A DNA stretch of 64,000 bases from contig CAIVZZ010000006.1 of the NCBI GenBank assembly GCA_903910555.1, positions 62,001 to 126,000 of the forward strand, written 5' to 3'. This document shows positions 32,278 through 39,463 of this stretch, piece after piece (within the stretch, counting starts at the first letter, position 1; every line of letters starts with the position of its first letter). A program made the translations under genes and the position numbers. This stretch comes from an uncultured Gemmatimonadota bacterium (lineage in GTDB: Bacteria > Gemmatimonadota > Gemmatimonadetes > Gemmatimonadales > Gemmatimonadaceae). The notes beneath the pieces were generated by a model, which was given only the letters and a program-made list of their open reading frames with translations, was not told the DNA's origin and made no database searches.

Positions 32278-33612
32278 ATGGATGATTCGGAGCACGAAAG
32301 TTCCGATGGCGAGACAATCCCACGAGAGGCGATCTCCCGTCGCGATCTGATCGCCGGCGCGGCTGGTGCCGTTGGAGGTGCGGTACTCGCGGGATTGCCA
32401 TCGCTCGCCGGCGGGCAGCAAGGTCCGGCGAAAGTCGTGAAAGCCGCTGCTACGGCGGCTCCTGCGGCCGCTCCGGTTTCACCCTATCCGCCGATCCCCG
32501 ACGACCCCACCAAAATCCTCGGCACACCAACCGCTCCCGTGGGCGCGCGCTCGCGCTTTGTTGTCGCGGTGCGCAATCCCACCGGTCAGGTGACCGGCAC
32601 GTCGCTCACGCCGCTGCAGGATCTCACCGGCACGATCACTCCGGCCGATCTGCATTTCGAACGGCATCACGGCGGCATCCCGCAGATCGATCCGGCGCGC
32701 CACTCGCTGATGATTCACGGGCTCGTTGATCGTCCGCTCATATTTTCTGTCGCCGAGATCAAGCGTTTTCCGCAGGTCACGCGCGTTCATTTTATCGAGT
32801 GCTCGGGCAACGGGCGTTCATCTTTTCGCGATACCAAACCGGAGCAAACGCCGCAGCAGGTTGCCGGGATGACGAGCAACTCCGAATGGACCGGCGTGCC
32901 GCTCAAAGTTCTTTTCAATGAGGCCGGCATCAAACCGCAGGCGAAGTGGTTTCTCGCCGAGGGAAGCGACGCGGCGGTGATGACGCGCAGCATCCCGATT
33001 GAAAAGGCGTACGACGACGCGATGATCGTCTGGGCGCAGAACGGCGAACCACTCCAGCCTGCGCAGGGCTATCCCCTTCGTTTGCTGCTGCCGGGCTTCG
33101 AGGGAAACTCGAATGTGAAATGGCTGCGCCGTCTCGAGCTCGGCACGCAGCCGTGGATGACACGATGGGAAACGTCGAAGTACACCGATCCGCTTCCCGA
33201 TGGAAAGGCGCGAATATTCAGTTTCGAAATCGATGCGAAGTCGGTGATTACGTCACCGACATTCCCCGCCGCGATCACCAAAGGATGGTGGCCGGTGAGC
33301 GGATTGGCGTGGAGTGGACGCGGCAAGATCACGCGCGTTGAAGTCAGCACCGACAATGGCTCGTCGTGGACTGACGCCACGCTGCACGGGCCCGCGCTCA
33401 AAAAAGCGCACGTGCGGTTCACGCATATGTGGGAATGGGATGGTCGTGAGACGACGCTGATGTCGCGCGCGACAGACGAAACGGGCTACGTGCAGCCGAC
33501 GCGCGCGACGCTGGTCAAGGTTCGCGGCATCGGCACGGACTATCACTTCAATCCGATTTACGGATGGACGGTGAAGGCGGATGGTCATGTCTTCTTTCAT
33601 GGTGAAACATGA
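32278..33612 (+). CDS. soxC: SoxC-type molybdopterin sulfur/sulfite dehydrogenase subunit
   Basis: 444 residues. The leader carries a Tat motif (SRRDLIAGAAGAVGG, about 20-34), as required for export of a folded molybdoenzyme. RHHGGIPQIDPARHSLMIHGLVDRPL is characteristic of SoxC/sulfite oxidases, and HFIECSGNGRSS contains the molybdenum-ligating Cys175. The C-terminal Mo-co dimerisation domain is present (ITRVEVSTDNGSSWTDATL). With SoxD it forms SoxCD, which oxidises sulfane sulfur bound to SoxY, or sulfite in SorA-like relatives. It overlaps the SoxD gene by four bases (ATGA). Confidence 0.9.
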   Translation: MDDSEHESSDGETIPREAISRRDLIAGAAGAVGGAVLAGLPSLAGGQQGPAKVVKAAATAAPAAAPVSPYPPIPDDPTKILGTPTAPVGARSRFVVAVRNPTGQVTGTSLTPLQDLTGTITPADLHFERHHGGIPQIDPARHSLMIHGLVDRPLIFSVAEIKRFPQVTRVHFIECSGNGRSSFRDTKPEQTPQQVAGMTSNSEWTGVPLKVLFNEAGIKPQAKWFLAEGSDAAVMTRSIPIEKAYDDAMIVWAQNGEPLQPAQGYPLRLLLPGFEGNSNVKWLRRLELGTQPWMTRWETSKYTDPLPDGKARIFSFEIDAKSVITSPTFPAAITKGWWPVSGLAWSGRGKITRVEVSTDNGSSWTDATLHGPALKKAHVRFTHMWEWDGRETTLMSRATDETGYVQPTRATLVKVRGIGTDYHFNPIYGWTVKADGHVFFHGET

Positions 33613-34199
33613 GACGCGCTTGGTTGCTCGGCGCGGCCCTTGTCGCGATTCCCACGCTCACGTCGTGCAACGGCGATTCCGCCGCGAACGCCGAGCCCGT
33701 GCGTCGCTATGCGCTCGGCCGGACGGCGTCGGCCGATGAGATAACAAAGTGGGATATCGCTGTCGGGCCCGATGGCGCAAATCTTCCGCCGGGGAGCGGC
33801 ACTGTTGATGCCGGCGCGGCGCTGTTCAAGGCACAGTGCGCGAACTGCCACGGTGCGAACGGTGAAGGAATTGCTCCGGCATATCCTGCGCTGATCGGCC
33901 GCGATCCAAAGGGCGAGAACTTTGTGTTCGATACCGACTTCAAGATCACGCGCACGATCGGCAACTACTGGCCCTACGCGACCACCGTCTTCGATTATGT
34001 TCGCCGCGCGATGCCGCATACGCAGCCGGGTTCGCTCTCGAACGACGACGTCTATGCGCTCACGGCATTTCTGCTCGCGGCGAACCAGGTGATTCCGATG
34101 AACTCCACCCTCGACGCGGCCGCGCTGCGCAAAGTGAAGATGCCGTACGTCGATCGTTTCGTGCGCGACGATCGCAGGGGCGGGCACGAGGTCCGATGA
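33609..34199 (+). CDS. soxD: SoxD-type cytochrome c lipoprotein
   Basis: 196 residues with a lipobox (LTSC, Cys20). A single haem c domain has CANCH at 77-81 in AALFKAQCANCHGANGEGIAPAYPALIG and the Met ligand in YVRRAMPHTQPGSLSNDDVYALTAFLLAAN. The extended IGNYWPYATTVFDY segment is typical of SoxD. It receives electrons from the SoxC molybdenum site. It overlaps both neighbours by four bases (SoxC upstream, ABC ATPase downstream), so the order and coupling are strict. Confidence 0.88.
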   Translation: MRRAWLLGAALVAIPTLTSCNGDSAANAEPVRRYALGRTASADEITKWDIAVGPDGANLPPGSGTVDAGAALFKAQCANCHGANGEGIAPAYPALIGRDPKGENFVFDTDFKITRTIGNYWPYATTVFDYVRRAMPHTQPGSLSNDDVYALTAFLLAANQVIPMNSTLDAAALRKVKMPYVDRFVRDDRRGGHEVR

Positions 34200-34909
34200 C
34201 GCAGCCGTCGCTGCGCGTCGAGTGGTTTTCGAAGCGGTTCGGCGACGTCGTCGCACTCGATCACGCATCGTTCAGCGCGCATCCGGGTGAACTGCTCGGC
34301 TTGATCGGGCCGAACGGTGCGGGGAAGAGCACGCTGTTCGAGTGTGTTGCCGGTGTGCTCGCCGCCGACGGTGGCGTCGTCACGCTCGGCGAGACTCGTC
34401 TGACCGCTGCCACTCGAAAAGAGTCGCTCTTTTTTCTCCCTGACGGTGTGCAGCCGTGGCCCGATCAGCGCGTGGCATGGGTGCTCGAGTTCATCGAGGG
34501 ACTCTTTGAGTCTGCGAACGGCGCGCGCGAGGATGTGACCGCCGCGCTCGCACTCGGCGCGCTGCGCGACAAACGTGTCGGTGCGCTTTCGAAAGGCCAG
34601 CGCAAACGCCTTGCCGTCGCGCTCGGGCTGATCACGCCGCAACCATTTCTGCTGCTCGACGAACCGTTCGACGGTCTCGATCTCCGCCAGTCGCGCGAGA
34701 TGGAGACCGTGCTGCGCGCGCATGCCGCGCGCGGCCGCGGGCTCGTGCTCTCGATTCATCAGCTCGCCGACGCGGCGCGCATTTGTGATCGCCTCGCGCT
34801 GCTCGCGTCGGGGAAAAGTGTCGGCGAGGGCACGCTCGACGCGCTGCGGGCGATCGCCGGCGTCGGTGATATGGCAAACATCGAAGAGGTTTTTCTTGCG
34901 CTCACATAG
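34196..34909 (+). CDS. ABC transporter ATP-binding protein (NosF/CcmA-like)
   Basis: 237 residues with Walker A GPNGAGKST, the signature LSKGQRKRLAVALGL, Walker B FLLLDEPFDGLD and switch His in LSIHQLADAARICDRL. The length and the degenerate signature (SKGQRKR for SGGQ) fit exporters of the CcmA/NosF group. It is coupled to SoxD (ATGA) and to the permease downstream. The partner permease and the sulfur-oxidation context suggest a role in maturation of the periplasmic enzymes, by analogy with NosFY in N2O reductase clusters; this is inference. Confidence 0.9.
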   Translation: MTQPSLRVEWFSKRFGDVVALDHASFSAHPGELLGLIGPNGAGKSTLFECVAGVLAADGGVVTLGETRLTAATRKESLFFLPDGVQPWPDQRVAWVLEFIEGLFESANGAREDVTAALALGALRDKRVGALSKGQRKRLAVALGLITPQPFLLLDEPFDGLDLRQSREMETVLRAHAARGRGLVLSIHQLADAARICDRLALLASGKSVGEGTLDALRAIAGVGDMANIEEVFLALT

Positions 34910-36212
34910 CGCCCGATGGCTGCTGCGCATGGAGCTGCGCGAGCTTGCGATATCGCCTGCATTCGCGATCCTGCTGATCCTCGTCGGATTGATTGTCGGG
35001 CACGAATTCACTTCGTCCGTGCTGACGTACGCGGAGTTGAGCGGCGCGAACGGTGGTGGCGATGCGCTCGCGCGCGGAATGAATCCGCTCGATGGAATCT
35101 TGGTGCCGACCTTCGGCGCGTACGACATCGCGGCGACGCTGCTCCTGCCGTTTGTCGTGATTCGTATGTTCTCGAACGAACGAACCACCGGCGCGTGGAC
35201 GCTGCTGGTGCAGTCGCGCGCGTCGGTCGCTGCGATCGTCGCGAACAAAGTATTTGTTCTGTGCATCGCGTGGCTCATCGCGCTGATTCCCGGCTTCGCT
35301 GCCGTCGCATTCTGGAAGTCGTACGGTGGACATGTCTATGGGCCTGAGCTCGCGTCGCTCGTGCTCGGTCATCTCGTGCGCGCCGCGATCACGATCGCAC
35401 TGGCCGCCGCCGCCGCGGCCGTCACGCGCCAGGCCGCGAGTGCGGCAATCATCACGCTCGGCGTGACGATCGGATCGTGGGCGCTCGATTTTGCCGCGGC
35501 CACGCGAGGCGGGCTGTGGGCGAAGTTCGCCGCGTTCACGCCGGCGGGCGCGCTGCGGGCCTGCGAGCAGGGGCTCGTCAGCGTGACGACCATCGGTGTG
35601 ATTGGCGCGGCATGCGCTGCGGGCCTGGTGATCGCAACGGCGTGGCTCCGGCCGGGCGCGACGATTCGTGTGCGAATCTTCTATCTGATGCGCGCGCTGC
35701 TCGTGGCCGCGGGCTTCGCGCTCCTCGCGGTCGTGATTCACTCGAGTTGGGACGCCACTGAGGATCGCCGCCATTCGTTCGCCGAGTCCGACGAGGCGAC
35801 GCTCCGTGCATTGCCGGGCGCGCTCTCGATCGAAGTGCATTTGGGCGCCGACGATCCGCGGCTGACCGACTTTAGAAATGAGGTTCTCGACCGGCTCGAG
35901 CGTACGCTGCCGCACATGGCGGTTTCGTTCGCCGGACCGGGCGGCACCGGCCTGCTCGGCTCCGCCGACCCGCACTACGGCGAGATCTGGTACGGCATGA
36001 ACGGCAAGCGCGTCATGCTCAAATCGGCCATCGAACCGGTCGTTCTGCAGACGATTTATGACCTCGCTGGCGTGAAGGCCACACCGGCCGCCGAGTCGGA
36101 GAGCTACCCGGGCTACCCACTGAAGAGCGACGCCACGCTCGTCTGGCTTGTCTTCTTTGTGACGTGGCCGGTCATTGTATTGACATTGTTTTATTTCGCA
36201 AAAAAGCGCTGA
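34896..36212 (+). CDS. ABC-2 type permease with a GldG-like periplasmic region
   Basis: About 438 residues. TTG 34896 has GAAGAGG at good spacing and overlaps the ATPase by 14 bases; ATG 34929 is the alternative. The first ~270 residues hold six or more hydrophobic helices of the ABC-2 type (RELAISPAFAILLILVGLIVG, MFSNERTTGAWTLLVQSR). A seventh helix (RALLVAAGFALLAVVIHSSW) then leads into a soluble domain (TLRALPGALSIEVHLGADDP ... MLKSAIEPVVLQTIYDLAGV) like the GldG/ABC auxiliary domain, closed by a final helix. Such fusions occur in NosY- and Gld-type systems. The substrate is unknown. Confidence 0.8.
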   Translation: MRSHSARWLLRMELRELAISPAFAILLILVGLIVGHEFTSSVLTYAELSGANGGGDALARGMNPLDGILVPTFGAYDIAATLLLPFVVIRMFSNERTTGAWTLLVQSRASVAAIVANKVFVLCIAWLIALIPGFAAVAFWKSYGGHVYGPELASLVLGHLVRAAITIALAAAAAAVTRQAASAAIITLGVTIGSWALDFAAATRGGLWAKFAAFTPAGALRACEQGLVSVTTIGVIGAACAAGLVIATAWLRPGATIRVRIFYLMRALLVAAGFALLAVVIHSSWDATEDRRHSFAESDEATLRALPGALSIEVHLGADDPRLTDFRNEVLDRLERTLPHMAVSFAGPGGTGLLGSADPHYGEIWYGMNGKRVMLKSAIEPVVLQTIYDLAGVKATPAAESESYPGYPLKSDATLVWLVFFVTWPVIVLTLFYFAKKR

Positions 36213-36252
36213 GCGGCACTCGTTCAACGCGGGGGAAAAGCCTGACGTAATC

Positions 36253-36270
36253 TTGTCACGTTCCTGTCAC
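36253..36270 (+). promoter_or_regulatory. Pho-box-like direct repeat before the TonB receptor
   Basis: TTGTCAC (36253-36259), four bases, CTGTCAC (36264-36270): the 7-4-7 spacing and TGTCA core of a PhoB-binding Pho box. TACTAT at 36277-36282 could be the -10. An opposite-facing CTGTCAT follows at 36294-36300. Suggests induction under phosphate limitation, though other OmpR-family regulators bind similar repeats. Confidence 0.55.
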
Positions 36271-36340
36271 CAGACGTACTATTTGAGCGTCTAATGACAG
36301 TGAAGTGTCAGGTCACGTCACCTTTTTGAGAGGGCCCCCC

Positions 36341-38473
36341 ATGATTCGACCCCCCATCCGCATTCGACTGCTTCTCCCGGCGGTGCTCAGTCTCGCACTT
36401 CCGATCGCGGCGAGCGCGCAGGGAGCGGACACCACCAAGCAGTCGCTTCCCGGCGTCCAGATCACAGCGTCCAAGCCGACGCCGGCTGCAGGCGAACTGA
36501 CTGCCACCGACCTCGCGCGCTTTGACGGCGTAGGTCTTCTCGAAGCGATCAATACCATTCCGGGCGTGTTCATGCAGACGCGCACGCCGTTCGGCGGCGC
36601 CCGCATCACACTGCGCGGCTACTACCCGAGCACGAGCGGCAACAGCCCGAACTCGAACGGACTCGGCTATCAGGTCTTCCTGAACGGCATTCCGATCACG
36701 GATGCCACGGGAACGACGGTCCTCGACGACGTCGACTACTCGACGCTTGGAAAAGTCGAAGTCATCAAGGGACCGAACTCGAGCCGCTACGGCAGCTTCA
36801 TCGGCGGCACGGTGAACCTGATGACGGCGCAGCCGCCTGCCGGCGATGTGTTCTCGCAGCAGCTGCTGAGCGGAACCGATGGACTGCTCCGCACGAACAC
36901 GTCGTACTCGCATGCGACCGACGGTTCGAACTTCATGATCAACTACGGCCACCAGGGCTATAACGGTTTTCGCCCGAATGATTTCTCCGGCAAGGAATAC
37001 CTGCGCGTCAGCGGCGATTTCAAAGCGACCGGAAATCAGAACATCTCGACCTACTTCTCGTACAATCGCTCGAACGACGGACTCTCCGGCGAGATCGACA
37101 CGACGGATTTCTACAACCGCCGCGCGGTGAGCGATGCGAACTACCTCGCGAACAACTCGCATATCGCGGTCACGAGCTATTTCGCCGGCGTCGCCGATCG
37201 CATTCAGATCAGCAACAGCCTGAGCAATCAGTCGTCGGTGTTCGGCAGCGGCCGAGTTGAAGACCAGCCGTTCGCGCATGGTCTCACGGATGTGAACCAG
37301 GTCAACTTCGGCGCACGGTCGGCGTTCGACTGGAACGGAATGTGGGGCTCGGTGCCGGTCACCGGTTCGTTCGGCGGCATGATCCAGCAGTCGAACCTCA
37401 CGAGCAACGGTGTGTTCATCACGCCGGCGCCGCCGTATCCGGAGCGTCCGTCGGACTCGCAGAACTATGCGGTCAACGGCTCGATCTTCACCGAGTGGAC
37501 ATTCACATTGCCCGACCAGTGGCTGCTCGGCGTGGGTGCCAGCCTGAACACGGCGGACTTCGCGACGCGCAACATGCTCAAGTCGAGCCAGGTATTCGAC
37601 ACCACCGCGACGATCAACAAGGCGTTCAGCGGTGTCTTCCTGCCGCGCGCCTCGCTCCAGAAATCATTCGGCAACGACTGGTCGCTCTACGCGACGTACA
37701 GCACGGGCTTCGCTCCGCCGCTGCTCAGCCAGATCATCTCGAACAATGGCGCAGTCGATACCTCGCTCAAGCCTGAGCACGCCACGCAGTATGAGCTCGG
37801 CATTCAGGGGAGCTGGTTTGACCATCGCCTGTCGTCGCAGCTCACCTGGTTCGATCTCGACAACACAGACAAGCTCGTGAGCCAGACGGTCTCGTCGGTG
37901 ACGTCGACCATCAACGCCGGCGAGCAGAAGAATCAGGGCTTTGAGTTCACGACGAGCTGGCTCGCGGTGAACGACAAGAGCATGGCGCTCTCGATGCTCC
38001 GCCCGTGGATTTCGTACACGTACACGGATGCCAAGTACGTCAGCTTCTTCAGCGACGCGAACAACACCGCCGCGACGGTGAACTTCTCGGGCAATCAGGT
38101 CGCCCGCGTTCCGAAGACGATGTACAGCATCGGCCTCGACGCAGCGACGAATATCGGCTTCTACTTCAACTCGACATACCAGTATGTCGACAAGGTCCCG
38201 GTTACGTTCGACAACTCGACCTGGATGAAATCGTACAGCCTGCTCGATGCCAAGATCGGCTACAAGACGATGTTCGGCGGTCACTACACGCTCGACGCAT
38301 TCGTTGGCGGCACCAATCTCGGCGGCAGCACGTACTACAACGCGATCTTCGTCGGGCCGAACTACAAAGGTCTGGCGCAGGGTCCGGATGGCGGGACGGG
38401 CGATGGATACATTCTGCCGGCGCCGTATGCTGCGCAGTATTACATGAACTTGAAGTTGTCGTACAAGTTCTAG
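36341..38473 (+). CDS. TonB-dependent outer-membrane receptor
   Basis: 710 residues with a Sec signal peptide ending ASA-Q. The plug domain contains LPGVQITASKP (TonB-box region), FDGVGLLEAINTIPGVFMQTR, ARITLRGYYPS and VEVIKGPNSSRYGSFIGGTVNLMTAQPP. A 22-strand barrel follows with LYATYSTGFAPPLLSQI, KPEHATQYELGIQGSW and a C-terminal strand ending YKF with terminal aromatic Phe, as needed for Bam insertion. The ligand is not recognisable; the Pho-box-like repeat upstream would fit a phosphorus-containing substrate. Start at 36341 has GAGAGG upstream and begins the signal peptide. Confidence 0.92.
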   Translation: MIRPPIRIRLLLPAVLSLALPIAASAQGADTTKQSLPGVQITASKPTPAAGELTATDLARFDGVGLLEAINTIPGVFMQTRTPFGGARITLRGYYPSTSGNSPNSNGLGYQVFLNGIPITDATGTTVLDDVDYSTLGKVEVIKGPNSSRYGSFIGGTVNLMTAQPPAGDVFSQQLLSGTDGLLRTNTSYSHATDGSNFMINYGHQGYNGFRPNDFSGKEYLRVSGDFKATGNQNISTYFSYNRSNDGLSGEIDTTDFYNRRAVSDANYLANNSHIAVTSYFAGVADRIQISNSLSNQSSVFGSGRVEDQPFAHGLTDVNQVNFGARSAFDWNGMWGSVPVTGSFGGMIQQSNLTSNGVFITPAPPYPERPSDSQNYAVNGSIFTEWTFTLPDQWLLGVGASLNTADFATRNMLKSSQVFDTTATINKAFSGVFLPRASLQKSFGNDWSLYATYSTGFAPPLLSQIISNNGAVDTSLKPEHATQYELGIQGSWFDHRLSSQLTWFDLDNTDKLVSQTVSSVTSTINAGEQKNQGFEFTTSWLAVNDKSMALSMLRPWISYTYTDAKYVSFFSDANNTAATVNFSGNQVARVPKTMYSIGLDAATNIGFYFNSTYQYVDKVPVTFDNSTWMKSYSLLDAKIGYKTMFGGHYTLDAFVGGTNLGGSTYYNAIFVGPNYKGLAQGPDGGTGDGYILPAPYAAQYYMNLKLSYKF

Positions 38474-38477
38474 ACTA

Positions 38478-38620
38478 AACGGCATAACTCCCAGCTGGGA
38501 ACTGTCAGATAACTGAAACTGTCAGACAAAGGCCTCATTACCGAATAGCGCTGATCGGTAATGAGGCCTTTGTCTGACAGTTGTAGTTTCTGATAGTCGT
38601 CGTCTGAAAGTTATGCCGTT
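38478..38620. repeat. giant perfect hairpin between convergent genes (likely two-way terminator)
   Basis: Inner arms 38519-38543 and 38556-38580 are inverted copies of 25 bases without a mismatch, around a 12-base loop. Outer arms 38478-38489 (AACGGCATAACT) and 38609-38620 are perfect 12-base inverses, and the stretches between inner and outer arms are also partly complementary. The whole spacer is one palindrome that ends inside the stop codon of the minus-strand gene. No strong T-run, but the stem would be exceptionally stable. Confidence 0.85.
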
Positions 38621-39413
38621 AAAATTTCAGTCGCCGCCCCAAAATGAGTTTGATGATATTGTGATCCCCATTCCCGGAGAGATTGAACCCATACCCAAAG
38701 TTCACCTCCCAATCCGGCGACAGATTCAAATCAATCGCCGGATACAGCACATGCTGCTGCAACGCCGCCGGCGCCATCTCCGCGAGTGACCCGGTCACGC
38801 CGTAATACTCAAATCCCGCCGTGAACTTCTCCGTGAAGTCCCACGAGATCTTCACATTCGGACTCACGGCAACGCCCTTGAAACCTGTTCCGGCGAGCGG
38901 TCCTTTGAACCACCAATCGAGCGTCGGATTTACCGCCCAGTAGAACGCTCCCATCTTTTTATCGATGATCGGCCGGAACTCCATACTCCACTGACCTTCG
39001 TCGAACCCGTTCTTCACAAATCCGAATTCCGTGGAGAGGCTCAGCCCGACCGGCAGCCCCCAATCCTCCGGCGCACGAATCCGCGGACGAATATGACTGC
39101 CGACATACTGCGTTCCCTGGCCGGGCGCGGAGCTCGTGAAGAAATACATCCCGACTTCGAAAATGCTCGAGAAGCCGTGGGTGATCTCCAGTGTCTCGTG
39201 CAGCTGGTGATCAGTGGGATACACACACTGCGCAGCCAGCGAGAACGTGCACGGAGTCGTCGTGCCGGATCCGGTGAAGTTGCTGTGCAACTCGAAGAAC
39301 GTGGTGTTCTTCTCGGCAGTTTCGGCGGGGTACACCTGGATCTCGTAGTTCGATTGCGCGGCGATCGTGGCGACCGGCACAATCGCGAGGAGAGCTACTG
39401 TGAGTATTCGCAT
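38619..39413 (-). CDS. outer-membrane beta-barrel protein, function unknown
   Basis: 264 residues with a signal peptide (MRILTVALLAIVPVATIAAQ). Alternating beta-strand pattern throughout, with many aromatic residues (EIQVYPAETAEKNTTFFELHSNFTG, FEVGMYFFTSSAPGQG, WAVNPTLDWWFKG) and a C-terminal strand ending LGRRLKF. It resembles small porin-like barrels annotated as MetA-pathway or transporter-like outer-membrane proteins. Two Cys in the N-terminal region (PCTFSLAAQC) might form a disulfide. Start chosen at ATG 39413, where the signal peptide begins; an upstream in-frame start adds only a short leader. It lies 50 bases downstream of the patatin-barrel gene. Confidence 0.72.
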   Translation of the reverse strand: MRILTVALLAIVPVATIAAQSNYEIQVYPAETAEKNTTFFELHSNFTGSGTTTPCTFSLAAQCVYPTDHQLHETLEITHGFSSIFEVGMYFFTSSAPGQGTQYVGSHIRPRIRAPEDWGLPVGLSLSTEFGFVKNGFDEGQWSMEFRPIIDKKMGAFYWAVNPTLDWWFKGPLAGTGFKGVAVSPNVKISWDFTEKFTAGFEYYGVTGSLAEMAPAALQQHVLYPAIDLNLSPDWEVNFGYGFNLSGNGDHNIIKLILGRRLKF

Positions 39414-39463
39414 GGAAGCATTACGAATCCGCGGTTTGATCCGTTGGCACCAGCACACGCGCT

